Shown here: positions 48,038-61,158 of the stretch, piece by piece
Layout: every line of letters begins with the position of its first letter
How positions within the stretch are numbered: the stretch's first letter is position 1
From: Artemisia argyi
Taxonomy: Eukaryota > Streptophyta > Magnoliopsida > Asterales > Asteraceae
Length of the DNA stretch: 64,000 nucleotides
Assembly: GCA_030686995.1 (NCBI GenBank)
Contig: JARVZY010002393.1
Span: 310,001-374,000 of the forward strand
Reading direction: 5' to 3'
Made by a program: the position numbers and the translations under genes
Notes under the pieces: model-generated
Told to the model about the DNA's origin: nothing
Databases searched by the model: none
What the model saw: only the letters and a program-made list of their open reading frames with translations

Positions 48038-50283
48038 CGCTACAAGAAAATTGGCCTATAATAACGAAAGCAGTTTCGTCACTAACAGTGTAAAAAATTG
48101 GTCACAAAGCTGTTAGTGACCAAACTCAAGCCGTCACCAGTCGTCACTAAGCTCCGTCACTAAATCAATTAGAGACGAATATATACGTCGTCACTAATTT
48201 GTGACCAGATTAGTCGTCACTTTTTAATCCGGTAGTGACGAAATTTTTCGTCACAGCTTTGATAGTGACGAAAAAATCGTCACTGATCTTTACCATTAGT
48301 GACGAAAAAATCATCACAGACTACAGATTAGAGACCAAAAAGGTCGTCACTAATTATAAACATATAGCAAAAAAAAATAAAATTGGAGCTAATGTTGGTT
48401 TTACTGCATAATTGCTTTTGCGAACAAACTAAAATCGACAAATTTGTAGCAATACAAATACTTATCTAACATATTAACTTCAAGCATATATACTAATTTT
48501 TTCACAAAACACAAATAGTACGGTTGAGACTCGACAGAAAACCAGCCAAAACCTATCATGACTAACCATGCCTTCAACACTTATGTTAAATCTTTTGCCT
48601 TGACCCGGTCATCGTTTTTAAGCTCCAAGTCACCAAGCATATGCATAATGCATCCAGGTTTTTGTCATCCACTTCAAGAGCATAACAGATCTACAACAAA
48701 AGAGGATCACATTGTTGAAATCAGACATATGTATAAAAAGTAAATGTAAACAATGATACTGAAAAGAGTTCGAGTAATATGCAATAGTGTTTACAAAAAA
48801 TGTGAACCGAATACATGGCAGAGCATTTAAACAACTATCTGCACATAAAATTATTTTAAACTAACATTTCCTCTATTCACCATAAAGGACATGTGGACAG
48901 AAAGAATTGCATATACATACAGGAGTAATTTATACCTACGAACTTTGAGTCAAACGCTAATGAAGACAGCCCTGGTAACTCTGTAACCTCGAACGAAAAA
49001 AACCATCTGATCGTCCTATTGTGTGTATTAAATGACGTGGTAACTATGTAACCTCGAACGATTTTACCATAGTCTGCAATAATAGAAAAGGGGAGGCATA
49101 TGTTCAGTGATGGACTAAATTATCATCATTAGGAATATATAGGTAACACAAAGGAATTCTGGGTTGACTTATAAAGGAGAGTGAAGCACTTATTAAGGCT
49201 ATGAAACATGAATATTTGATCCACATATCTTTTATTACTCGAAACCATCCTTGATAACATCATTCAACAACTAAATTATATAAAAATTTACTTAATAAAC
49301 TAAGCAATAGTAACTAAGCTACACTTCTCAGGAGTTCCACGGTCAATTTATGCAGTTAAAGTTTAACTAACTGAACAAACTTTCATCAGTTCAGAGAAGA
49401 AAAATGTCACAGTTACATAAAGTTGAACGTTTCTCAATAAGCCCTAATGAGATCTTCAGGGTAAAATCTCCACGGGGATAGAATTCTAATAGCGTTAAAC
49501 TCATGATAGGGCATATCAATTAATGATCTGCTTCAGTTGGAGCATAATGAGCCTAGCCGTGGATTAGCTTAGTTATCATATACATTTAATTTGCCTATGT
49601 GTGCATGTCAGCTAACTTTTCCACTGAACAAATCGAAAAGCCAACATCTAATCATAATGACAAACTTTCCATTACTCATTTACTACCTACTCACAATATT
49701 ATTTATATGATATTATTATCTGACTACCACGTTGCAACAGTCCAAAGGCGCTTGAGCAGTTGAGCCCATATGGGAATTTAACTTAATTCCGATGTCATAA
49801 ATGTCTATACCATGTAATGGTAAATCTTGTGTTCTTGTTTTTATTGTACATACATATACTCATCGTCTAAGCTTTATTCTGGATAGACCTATAATACTAT
49901 ACTAATAAAGTAAAAAAAAAGACTTTAGTCACCATATTACACATAATAAAATCCATAGTTGCAAATGCACAAATGATAATCGAATTGTGTTGCTGAATAC
50001 AACTATGAACTATATCATACCGGTAAGGACACCATGCCCACCCATTTGAGTATCATCTTCCCATTTTCTCCATGTGTGGATCTGGCAGGATTACAAATTA
50101 ATTTCAAATAAAATATAAAATCTTAAGTTGCATTATATTCACATACAAGGAAACCAGTATGAATGTAAATAAAAAAGAATGTAACCTTCACTATTCGCCA
50201 GAAGCATAGTTAAGTGGCTATAAGATAAATGTGTAATTGCCATGACAAAAATAAATCGGTGCAGTTGCTCATGAAAGTAGGTC

Positions 50284-50393
<110 letters not shown>

Positions 50394-50492
50394 TGTCCCT
50401 CATGAAAGTAGGCTGATAGTGTATTTTGTTCCTATTTCGTTATTTCAATAAATCCTATGGGTCCATTAGAAGGGTGTAAAAAAGGGTGAAGA

Positions 50493-51487
50493 GCAAACCA
50501 TTGGAGCACCACTAACTGTTCCAACAGGAAGCGCAGAACGAAGGGTATCCCAGCAAGTGAGATCATCCAGCAACTCCCCAGTCACCTTTGAACAGTAGAA
50601 TGAAACAACGAATCAAGATTATCACTAGGATTTTTCATAATACGATTGAAAATAGGCAGTATGACTTGCAACATTGAAAACAAGCGGTTGTTATAAAAGT
50701 CAAAATAACCTTTCCAATATCATTCCTCCCCAAGTCAACTAGCATGATGTGTTCTGCACATTGCTTTTTATTACTTAGCAGCTGCTTCTCTAACTTTTCA
50801 TCTTCTTCAGGAGTCCTTTCTCTTCTTACTGTTCCAGCTAAACAACGATTGTATACCTTGTTTTGCCAAGAGATATAAAATATCAATGATTTGTGCATTC
50901 TATAGAATAAATAGGTAACAAATGGATATAAAATTGACTGGAAAAAGTTTATTATAGAGTAAATCACCTGCAAATAAGTCATGCTTAACTCGGTCAAAGG
51001 GGTCCCAAATTGGTGGGTGCTTAATTCCACTGAACCTGGAAGCAACTTTGGGCTGATATTTAAGATATTAATGTGAATAAAAAGGTGGACCCTAGAACCA
51101 TCTAGATGCTAAAAATTAAAGACGGTCACTTACGGATCAACATCATGTATTTTAGACACCAATGTCTCCAACTTTTTGATTCCATTTTTATAAGCTTCTT
51201 CAATAGAAGAATATTGATCAAGCCTCAACTAGTGAATAATATATGCTTTCTGAAGATGACAATATTTACCAAAAGATTCATAATTAGGATAAAATGATAA
51301 GTGAAAAAAAATATATGATTACGGTATGAGTACCTTCTGCACGTGACCGAACATAACCACGTCTTCATATAGCCCAAGATGAACGTCCGGTAGATTTCTG
51401 TCACCTTTTGGTGCATCTATGAACAAGAGTTTCTTTTTTCCTACAAAGCGAACTTTGTCATATGAAAAGTAACCAACCCACCACTTG
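50493..51487 (-). pseudogene. Anthranilate synthase alpha-subunit gene fragment
   Basis: Anthranilate synthase alpha converts chorismate to anthranilate in plastids, the first step of tryptophan synthesis. Five exon pieces lie in gene order on the minus strand: 51334-51487 (GYFSYDKVRF, NLPDVHLGLYEDVVMFGHVQ), 51134-51228 (LRLDQYSSIEEAYKNG), 50968-51052 ([20 protein letters not shown]), about 50710-50857 ([35 protein letters not shown]) and about 50493-50587 ([28 protein letters not shown]). Splice sites are largely intact, so genomic DNA was captured, not a processed copy. Missing are the N-terminal third, the segment with the RFERRT and NPSPYM motifs, the piece between NDIGK and VTGELL, and the C-terminus. 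It cannot encode an enzyme. Confidence 0.88.
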
Positions 51488-52795
51488 TTTCATGATATCA
51501 GTTAACAAATTTTAGGTGTTGACATGCCCATGTACCAGACCATGTAACAAATTTTTTTTCCACTACCGTATCACATGATTAAATCATTTATGAACTATAT
51601 CAGCTATATTCACTGCTAGTGTTCATGCAGTCATGCTTATCTTACATATAAAAGATTCGTTAAAACTTCACTCACGCTTATAAATGATAAGAGTACTCTA
51701 CCTCTATAAGGATTTAAAACCAAGGGGATATCTTGTTTCTTATTATAATTGAGTAATATAGGTAAATTGGATTCAAAAGATCCAAAATTTGGTCAATTAG
51801 CATTCCTTTAGGATTCATTGTCAATTTCTAGCACGTTGACTTTATTTTATTTGCATAGATTCAAGCACTTTGATTTGATGAATCAAAACTTGGTTCCTTA
51901 AAATTCAACTGCAAAAAGAATAAAAATGCTTATGGACCTCAAAGTTATCAAGATAAACATAAAACTACTTCTGACTGCTTGTTTTGGCATGAACCAGCGA
52001 AGAGGAGTTAGTTGTGTTTACCTCATGTGAAGAATAACCTATCCATTTATGTACAAACTGAATAACCAAACAACAAATCAAGGAGTACATCCTATAAAGC
52101 CGGATTATAAAAGTTAATCTCATTAGGCTAGGAACTTACATTATAATCGGTAAAAGGTAGACCAATTGTACACCTAGCTAGCATACTTTCAACTTAGCCA
52201 CTGTGTCTTATAACCACAAACAATAGGTAGTATCACTAAATTTGCCACCACCTAATTAAGCAAGTTAGCCGTTATGAAATCACTGTTTGTGAAGCAAACT
52301 ATATGATATTATCCATCAATCATCATAATCTATATACTCGACAAAGCATAGTATGTATATTAAACGCTTAAACATATAGAAATTCCGAAATAACTTGGAT
52401 AAATACCTAACCGATAATATAATTGAAAATCGACTATAAAATTGACTAACTAAACCAATGTACACAACCGTTAACCAGCCCCAAACACTTAACGGCGATG
52501 TTAAAAAAACTCCGACCTAATTTCATCTATAACCAGATCTATTCAAACCTATTTTTCATTGAGGCATTTTATCAAACACTTTGTGTTCATGCTGAAAATG
52601 AAAAAAAGTAAACTAGCAATTATATAATAGAAGAACACATCAATCACGATGATAAACATATTATAAAATCACAATATAAAACTTAATCAACAACATACCA
52701 ATAAGAAGCTTCCATAACTGAATTTGATAAACACTAATGAGGAAATCAAATTGAATTTGAATTCAAGCAATTATGAAGGAATTAATTATACCTTT

Positions 52796-53070
52796 TCGAT
52801 TGGGAAAGTTGGTTGACTATGCGGCGGTTGGTGGTGGATGTTGCCGTGGTGGTTTGCCCGTAGCGCGCGGGTTAGGGTTACGCCATCATCTGGTTCGAAA
52901 CAACTATCGGTGAGATAATGGTGGTAGGTAGATAACGGTGATTTAAGTTCACCATCGGTAAGATTTAAGTTGAAAGATTTAAGTGGGACTGTGGGGATGT
53001 GGTGAGAATTGAGATACTGATGAGAGTATATGACTACTAGTGAATAATGTGAGTAAGAAATAATGTGACT
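52796..53070 (-). CDS. Possible captured first exon, unknown product
   Basis: A minus-strand open frame starts with an ATG near 53070 and ends at a good GT donor (TTCCCAATCGAAAAG then GTATAATT at about 52795). It would encode about 90 residues rich in His, Ser and Pro (ALRANHHGNIHHQPPHSQP). The segment is more GC-rich than its surroundings. I recognise no domain. It may be the 5' exon of a second gene carried by the CACTA element, or chance. Confidence 0.25.
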
Positions 53071-53685
53071 CATTTTTTTTTTCACTCAAGTTATACACAT
53101 TATTTTTACATTTTTACATATAAATGAAAAATAATATTGTATTTGAAATTTTATGTTTCAAATAATATGTTTAGAGGAGGATTGCAAAAAAAAAAATTGC
53201 AATTTTGCGTATTTTTCTATAACAAACTTTGTATATGTATGATACGGGGTGTCAAAAAACGCGACCCGAACCCCACCGGGACCCGACCACGACTAAGCTT
53301 ATTCGGGTCGAGTAGTCGGGTCAAAATTTGAATTTGGATTATTCGGGTCACCTGAGTAACCCGAATACTAAATAGGGTCGGGTATCGAGTTGAAAATATT
53401 TGGCTAACTCGGGTTCGGGTCGACCTGAAAATATATATGTAATTGTCCTCTTAATCATTTTATAGAATTCAGTTATAACAATATATGAAATAGTGACCAA
53501 AATTTTGTCACTAATGTTTAATGACGAAATTTAATTTAGTGACTAAATAGTGACCACTTATAAGTTTCGTCACTGAGTTTCTACCGATGACCAAAAATAA
53601 TGACCAAAAATTATATCGTCACTATTTTCATCTAAATAGTGACCAAAAAAAATTCTCGTCACTAAAGCTACTTTTTCTTGTAGTG

Positions 53686-54427
53686 CACATCACATGAACT
53701 TAAACAAAATACTTTCAAAATAAAGAGTAAAGACAAGAAGTTGTTAGATGTCACACCAGAGATATTGTTTTACAATTAGAAAGAATGGAAACTTTGAAAT
53801 TGTGTCTAGTTTTCTTCATTGAATGGCACTTCAATTTTTTGAATATTAACAGCAAGGCCAACAACAAAAGTAGTAAAAAAGTGAGACAGTACATTGAACA
53901 AAAACTTTCAAGGACTTAAACCAACAAAAATAGTAATGGATACAAAATTCCGACAAAGACCACGATACTCCGTGTGTGTGAGGTCGTTAGAGTACATACT
54001 TTTCTAAACGTATCAACAAGTTAAGTTACTATGAACGCGGTGTAGTGTTGAAAAGCAACGACCACAAGTACATTCGCCATAATGGAAAAGCGTGTCTCAC
54101 AGACATGGCAGCGATTCTTCTTTTATTGGTATAAATAAAGGGAGTCTCAAAAAATTAGCAATAGATCGAAACATTGAAACCAAAAAAAATAAGGCAACGG
54201 GTGCTGTATATCATTTGAGAAAATTAACAATGCAAACAGATTCCTAAAATTATATATTTTTTGTTCTTGTGCTGAAGATCCATTCAAAGTCGTTGTTGTG
54301 TCCATAGGTGTCACACGTTCTGAAGGCTGAACTCCATCTCGTGTTAAGCTCTATATTAGACGTGCACATTTTCGTCTTTATTACCAATTCATCATCTCTT
54401 TTTCATCACCCTTCTCATATCTGTGTC
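53686..54427 (+). promoter_or_regulatory. Promoter and 5' UTR of kinase copy 2
   Basis: This lies between the CACTA element and the kinase ATG. A TATA box (TATAAATA, 54130-54137) is followed by an AAAAAATAAGGCAACGG leader. The block 53770-54245 is duplicated at 15294-15752. Here it is continuous with the kinase gene, which identifies it as the gene's own upstream region. Confidence 0.7.
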
Positions 54428-57178
54428 ATGGGAAACTGTATTGTAAAGCCATCTAAGAAACACCCATCCACGGGTGGTTACAGTAGTGGCACCACCTCCT
54501 CTTCTAGCACAGTAGCTGTTACGGAAAACCTAAAGAAGTTCAATTATTCTGAGCTTCGAAAGGCCACGAGAAACTTTGAGGCTAACACCAGGCTTGGGGA
54601 CAGTCAGTTTTGGAGCATTTTTAAAGGGTGGGTAGACAGTGTAACATACTCACCATCAAAGATCCGTGTAGGGGTTGCCATCGCCGTTAAGAAATTTAGG
54701 CCTCACAGCGATCTTGATATCACGGAGTGGCAGGTTTGTTTGTTGATTTTTGTATTTTTTTTAAAATTTACGTATGATGTTGAAACATTTTGGAATGCTT
54801 ATTGCCATTACATTATGAACAAACCCTTTGTAAACCACTTCTCTTTTGAGAATATGCCGTTATAGTAATACATATCAAAACTGCTTGCATTATATATTTA
54901 TTACTACAAGGACTAGAGATCGATATCAAAATAGCATAAAAGAGTTTCAAACTGACATATTAATATAGCAATAAAACATAAAGTTAAACACCATAATTTT
55001 CTGAGCTGAAAATAACACCAAAAGCAACTCAGTACCCCTAATTACACATTCAACCATAAGAAACCAATTGGCAACTTAGGCGATAAGAGAAATTTATTCG
55101 ACTAAGGCATTGTTGAATTTGCTTAAGAGAAAGTCCGACAAAAGTGGAAAATATGACTATTTAGTTTCTTATCAAGTCCTCTCATCTTGAACACATACGC
55201 ATCTCATGACCACCCCCACAATTGCAGTATGCAGGGATTGAACTTAGATCTAGTGGAGAGACCCATGCCCCCACTAATTAACTACCTTTTGGGGTTATGC
55301 ATGTATAAAACTATTAAAGACTAAGTTTGTAGATACGCAACATACTTTCTCAAAAATATCGAAATACTTAACCTATTAAAAATATTACTTATATCGCTAA
55401 CAAACTTTCAAAATTGGCACAAGATACGTAATGTTGACCGGATTTTTACCTGGTTGACCGGTTTGAAGGTTAACATATAAAAAAACTTACATTATCGGTC
55501 TCTGTGGTTTTCGACTTTTTTCACCGATCATCCTTTAACGTTTTCAGTTATAAAAGTTACAATAATGGTCCTTGTCGTTTGGGTTGACTTTCACCTTTGG
55601 TCCTTGTCAAGGGACTAAAGATGAAAGTCAACCCAAACGACAATGACCATTATTGTAACTTTTATAACTGAAATAACATTAAAGGATGACCGGTGAAAAC
55701 AGACACAAACCACAGGGACAGATAATGTAAGTTTTTTATATGTTAACCTCCAAACCAGTCAACCAGGTAAAAATCCGATCAACATTACGTATCTTGTGCC
55801 AATTTTGAAAGTTTGTTAGCGATATAAGTAATATTTTTAGTAGGTTACGTATTTCGGTACTTTTGAGAAAGTATGTTGCGTATCTACAAACTTAGTCCAA
55901 CTATTAAACGTATACTTGACTAAAAGGTTTTGCAAATCCATTTTTATGCAGGCACTAGTAAATTTTGTAGCAAATTTGAGCCACCCAAATCTTGTTAAAC
56001 TCGTTGGATATTGCAAGGAAGATGGTAATTTTGTTCTTGTAGATGAATATATGCAAAAAGGTAGTCTTGAAAATCATCTTTTCAGAAGTAAGCACTCAAT
56101 TCTTTTAACTATGCGAAATCCTTCTTTTAGGAATAAAAAAAAGTATAGTTAATTATTTGATGATTTTATTTGAAATTTTATGCCGCAGGTGTAGAATCAC
56201 TTCCGTGGAGTACAAGAATAAAAATAGCCATTGATGCAGGTCATGGCCTTGCATTTTTGCATGCCACGAAACAAGATGCTTTTTACTTAGGCTTTAACGC
56301 CTCAAAAATTTTGTTAGATGAAGTAAGTGAAAATTCTATATATAATAGTAACAATTTGAAAAAATAATAGAAGAAAACGTCTTCTGATGTTGAAAATTTT
56401 TGTAGGATTTTAACGCAAAGCTTTCAGATTTTGGATTCACGAAGTTAAGTATTAAGCCGGGCGATGCCCAAATAATGCATAGTTCATATGCAGCTCCAGA
56501 ATTTATACAGACTGGTTAGTTCTTCATGTTCATTCTCAATATCATGTTTGAGGAAACTATGTTTTATGTAGTTGCATGCACACGCCAAAACACCATTTTT
56601 GTGTGAAGCTATTCACGATACACTATTATACATCAACTAATGATGTGGCTCAATAACATACTTAATTTTTATTTTTTGACTTTTTATTATCCTTTGTATA
56701 ACTACTTTTTTAGTACCATGTATATTTTGATTTTTAAGTACCACAAGAAACATATTTCGACTACTTAACTATATATATTTCTTCAGCTTTATCAGTGAGT
56801 ATATGTAATTAATTTAGAACATGGTCCGTATATAAAGGTCGTTGATGGAAGTTTTCTGATTTGACTGCAGGTGTTTTACGTGTCACTAGCGATGTCTACT
56901 GTTTTGGTGTGGTATTGTTAGAAGTTTTAACGGGTCGACGTTTAACTGACCGTAGCTCTGGGCAACGTTTGATAGACTGGGCTTTACCTGCACTACGAGA
57001 AAAAAATGTAAAACTTACTATTATAATGGACCCACGATTAGATAACAATTACCCATTTAAAGGAGCACAAAAATTGGCTGAGGTTATCGTGCGTTGCCTT
57101 GAAGATGACCCAAGAAAACGACCTTCAATGGAAGAAGTTGTGGTTATATTACAAGAGATTGGTGAACTAACATCCTAA
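54428..57178 (+). CDS. Receptor-like cytoplasmic kinase (RLCK VII-like) copy 2, catalytically degenerate
   Basis: Exons 54428-54733, 55952-56087, 56189-56322, 56406-56514 and 56871-57178 give a continuous 330-codon frame. MGNC at the start predicts N-myristoylation and palmitoylation, so plasma-membrane attachment as in PBL/APK1-type kinases. Present: [17 protein letters not shown] (K88), [14 protein letters not shown] (D200), [21 protein letters not shown] and [10 protein letters not shown]. The Gly-rich loop reads [12 protein letters not shown] (two Gly lost). The HRD motif reads FYLGF, so the catalytic Asp is Gly182; the catalytic-loop Lys and Asn are Asn184 and Lys187. This is a pseudokinase if expressed. 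Family members are usually 380-420 residues. A stop-free frame over five exons argues that selection or recent origin keeps it open. Confidence 0.85.
55318..55898. mobile_element. Foldback MULE-type MITE in kinase copy 2 intron (short form)
   Basis: The termini match those of the element at 42644-43877 (AGACTAAGTTTGTA ... TACAAACTTAGTCC), with exact 9-bp flanks AACTATTAA at 55309-55317 and 55899-55907. The arms meet directly at GTCCTTGTCAAGGGAC, so the 650-bp A/T hairpin centre of copy 1 is absent. Presence at the same intron site in both kinase copies dates the insertion before the duplication. Confidence 0.88.
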
Positions 57179-57330
57179 ATGAATTGAAGGTGTGGTCATG
57201 CTACAAGAGACAGTGCACTAATAAGATATTATTTGACAATTCAGTGAGATGTATAAATTTCGTTTTAAGATACACAAATAATATCGTTCGGATACATAAC
57301 TTTAGTAATAACCATTATTCGTGTTAAGAT

Positions 57331-57586
57331 TAGGGATGGCGACGGGCGAGAAAAACCCATAAACCGCGGGTACCCGCACCATGATGGATTGGTAACCAGT
57401 CATTTTTTACCACGGGTAGGTCGTGGGTTAAAAATTGAACCACCGGTGGGTGATGGGTTGGTGACGGGTAATGTATACCCATCGTGGGTAAACACGTCAC
57501 ACTCGTTTTTAAATACCCGTGGATATACGTTTAAAAAACCCGTTAACCCCAACCCCCCCCCCCCCCCCCCCCCCCCCGCCCCCCCG

Positions 57587-57629
<43 letters not shown>

Positions 57630-58841
57630 TACATTTATTATATTACTTAAATATTTGTCAAGTTTAGGGATGACACCCATGGGCAATGGGCACGGGTACC
57701 TTTAACCCGTCACCCACCCACGTAGTTTTTTTTCTCACCCATTACCCACCCGTCACCCACCAATGGGTACAAATTTATACCCATGCCCTTGCCCGCGGGT
57801 ATTTGTTGCCCATGGGTTAGTGTTATGCAACAAAATTACAAAACGATGATATGAAAACTAACTATGAAACTGCGTAATAAAAAACCAATCAATTTGCAAA
57901 TACAATTTTGATTATTTGATATTTCATGCTCTCTTTTTAGTCTTGAAACTCAAACAAACTTTTAAGTTAATTTGTTTTTTTAGACTTGGTAGTAACTGAT
58001 AAATGTATACATGCAACATCATTATTTTGATTAGTATAATTAATTTTGACATGGGTTTATGTGTACAACTACGGGTATTTTGACGGGTATGCCCGTGGGT
58101 ATTTTAAATGGGTGTCATGGGTTTACCCGTGATGGGTATGTCTTACCCGTCACCCACCCGCCACCCACTGATGGGTAAAGATTTTCACCCACGACACACC
58201 CGTGGGTGAAATTTGACGCGTTTACCCACCCATTTATGGCGGGTACCCGCGGGTTGTGGGTTTTTTCTCCCCCATTGCCATCCCTAGTCAAGTTGTTAGT
58301 ACATATATATAATAGTCATCTAAACTAATTAAAAAACATAGCATACTAAACGTCCTTTTTGAGATCCAAATAAGAAGGATATGTGTCATCAAAGTATCAT
58401 ATATATACTTAACATGTCAATTCTCAAGATTAGTTAGTCTATACTTGGTCTTGCGATTTTAATACACAAGTAACCACTAGTCGGCAATAATTTATAAGTC
58501 ACAAAAGTAGAATTTATACGTTATTTTGTAAGTATTAATTAATGTTACTAATAATATATATAATTAGTGGATAACGGATAAATTGTGTGCATATTTATCA
58601 ATATGTCGTAACTTATGCACCTTCTGACCCTATCATGTTTGATTTTCAAAACATTCGAAAACATATGTGTAAATGTTACGTTTCACAAACCCACGGGTTC
58701 ACCCGCAGGCATAGGCATGGGCATGGGCAAAAAATTGTACCCACAGATGGATGGCGGGTGGGTGACGGGCAAGGGAAAAATCACGTGTGTTGGTGACTTG
58801 TTAAAGGTACCCGTGCCAATTGCCTACGAGTACCATCCCTA
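57331..58841. mobile_element. Outer hAT MITE, TSD GTTAAGAT
   Basis: It begins TAGGGATGGCGACGGG and ends TACCATCCCTA, with exact 8-bp flanks GTTAAGAT at 57323-57330 and 58842-58849. The kinase copy 1 locus has a single GTTAAGAT followed by GATATATAATGGG (about 45270), the empty site. The interior is rich in GGGTACCCGC words and contains a C-run/T-run (57547-57626) whose length may be unreliable. No transposase. Confidence 0.9.
57665..58286. mobile_element. Inner hAT MITE nested in the outer one, TSD GTCAAGTT
   Basis: It begins TAGGGATGACACCCATGGG and ends CCATTGCCATCCCTA, with exact 8-bp flanks GTCAAGTT at 57657-57664 and 58287-58294. Its ends are related to those of the outer element, so one family member inserted into another. 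Confidence 0.9.
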
Positions 58842-58849
58842 GTTAAGAT

Positions 58850-59640
58850 TATGTGTAATGAGAAATAATACATGTTTTTAACATATTTCAAGTATATATT
58901 ATGTTATTACAAGAGAACATATCATTTCCTTGTATTATTCCTACCAGGTGCGTTTTTGGTTGTGCATATGCACGGCCCAAAAGCATTAATGTTTATTCTT
59001 CAAAAATAGGCGCATATGATACGACCTAGTCGTACCGTAGTAGCACCACTTCAAGCGGGCATGAGCTCCGTCAGAATAAGGGAAGACAACAAGAATTGAA
59101 TTGGTTAAAAACCTAATAATAATGACTTTCATTAATGATATAAAACCCTAAATACTAGTTTAAGTGATAACTCACATAAACTCAAACACATATCCTAACA
59201 CGACTCAAACACATATATCATAACACGACTCAAATACTTATGCTAAATATAATAAACAATAATAGTTATCCTAACTCATTTCAAAGTCCTTGTTCCAAAC
59301 CTGGGCAACTTACACACACTTTGTTCGCACGTCTTCCATTCTCTTAGGCTTAACACATATGTTCTTTTTCAGGTGAATGATAATGAATGTTGTTAATGTG
59401 TATATGTGCTAGGTATTCATATAATCAACCATTTTTTTAACTGTAAATAAAATTATAAACACAAAAACTAGCAAGTTGCTAGAAAATTACAAAGGAGTTT
59501 TTAGCTAATCTTTCCAACTTAATAATTTGGCACCTCTACATTTTAACCAAGTAAAAGAATATAAACAGATATAATCAAACATGTCACTTTTCCTTATAAG
59601 CTGAGAATTAAAATGACACTATTCCAAAGCCTCCAGCTAT
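58850..59640. other. Kinase copy 2 downstream flank and unassigned DNA
   Basis: 58850-58990 still resembles the copy 1 flank (GCACGGCCCA motif at about 58970 and 45335). From 59000 on I see no gene or bounded element; CAAACACATAT-AACACGACTC is repeated near 59185-59235. Confidence 0.5.
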
Positions 59641-60057
59641 ACCAGCAAGTCGTCACAAGTATCATGTACATCCTCTCCTGTTTTACCGAAGCTCTTGCCA
59701 AACCATTGATCCATGCTATCCAAGACGATATAGAATTTAAATGAGAAGTAGAAATTCCGTACCCACACGAACTATCCTCTAGACCTCAGATACTATCTCA
59801 CATCGGGGGAATAAATGATCTTTAGTCTCGGCTGCCTTCGAACATAACGAACACAAAATTGAGTCAATATCAAAGCCACGTCTTGATGAATTGAATCTAT
59901 GAGGAAGATGATCCAACGAGAGTCTCCACATAAACACGTTAATCCTCGTTAGAAGAAACTTGGACCATCTGGTGTGAATGTCCTTAACCGAAAGACTGAA
60001 CCGATCGATATGTTTACATGGTTTCCCAACAGTAAATGCACCATTTTTAACTAACAT
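59640..60057 (-). mobile_element. LINE fragment: zinc-binding reverse-transcriptase tail
   Basis: The minus-strand frame (59779-60057) reads SKFLLTRINVFMWRLSLDHL, then RRGFDIDSILCSLCS and TKDHLFPRCEIV. This is the zf-RVT domain found after the reverse transcriptase of plant L1-type LINEs, with C-x2-C...H-x4-C. Below 59779 the similarity continues with stops to about 59640. No reverse-transcriptase core is present. Confidence 0.75.
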
Positions 60058-61150
60058 CCGTTAATTTTCAAACATGTAAAAGCACCCAAAATACCCCTCT
60101 AATTTCGAACTTAGGAAAAGACAAATTATAATCTAAGTCATTACATTATATGATAACCTAAGTAATTAAAAATTATAATACGTGAACGATCGATAAAACT
60201 TATGATAAAAAAAATAATAATATTAATAAAATTACATAACTAGTACATGTGAAATACATATCACACGTCTTCTAAGTCATAGGGTCGAATATACTTTTAT
60301 TTTGGGACATTATGTCATACGTTTATATAAGTTACATAATCTTCAATACAAGAGCATAATTCATTTAATTATATATCTATTCTATTCTGCAACGTCGGTG
60401 CAGAATTAAATACTGTATTGTTTAACTTGGCAGGCTATTATCAGCCCATCAGTTTAGCCCAGTAAAGCCTCAGCCCACCGCTTAGAAGATACTGTAATAA
60501 ACCACCGCCTACACATTTCCAGATTTATCTACACCCAATCCCAACATTCATCCACAGCGACTGTTGATTGAACCCTTTGTCCATGAATCATCATCGAACG
60601 GCAAGATTAACCATTCAACAACAGGATTACGCTTGGAAGAAAAAGAAGAAGATTACACATAGGTATGTTGTTACCTCTTTTTTTTAAGAAGTTTAGATTT
60701 TTATTTTTACTGATTTCTGAAATTTATGCAGTAGTAAATATTTTGTGATGCATGGTGTCTATTTTAGCTAAGCGCATATATTATGCCTTATGTTATGATC
60801 ACACTTTAACGGCATTTTTTTCGTTTTGTTTTTGTAACAATACAATAATAGAACTGCTTCCTATAGACAGCTTGGGGCCGTGGCACAGGATCTTGAATGA
60901 TGTGCAGAAAAAGTTCATAGAGTTTGCTCCAAAAATCTCAAAGGGGTACAATAGAAAAAGGTGTTATTAGATTTAGTATTCTTATGTTTTCATTAAAGTT
61001 GATTTTCTTAGGTTATGGTTCTTAAATGTTTTCTTTCTTCTTAATTGTACATTGTAGATGACGGGAAGGCATAGAAGGGGTAGTCTGACTTGAGTACCTC
61101 TACTTTTTATAAATTTCACAAATTTAATATAGTGCGGGGTTCGGCTTAAG
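60058..61150. other. Unassigned region with possible gene 5' end
   Basis: 60440-60660 is GC-richer (CAGCCCATCAG, GCCTCAGCCCACCGC) and could be a promoter/leader; ATGAATCATCATCGAACGGC occurs at 60582. A frame with SLGPWHRILNDVQKKFIEFA lies at 60870-60960 but matches nothing I know. No confident gene. Confidence 0.25.
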
Positions 61151-61158
61151 AAAAATTG

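Noticed and set aside
49883..49925. Helitron 5' end (CTATAATACTATACTAATAAAG)
   Set aside because: Only a loose resemblance in AT-rich DNA; no matching 3' hairpin within a sensible distance.
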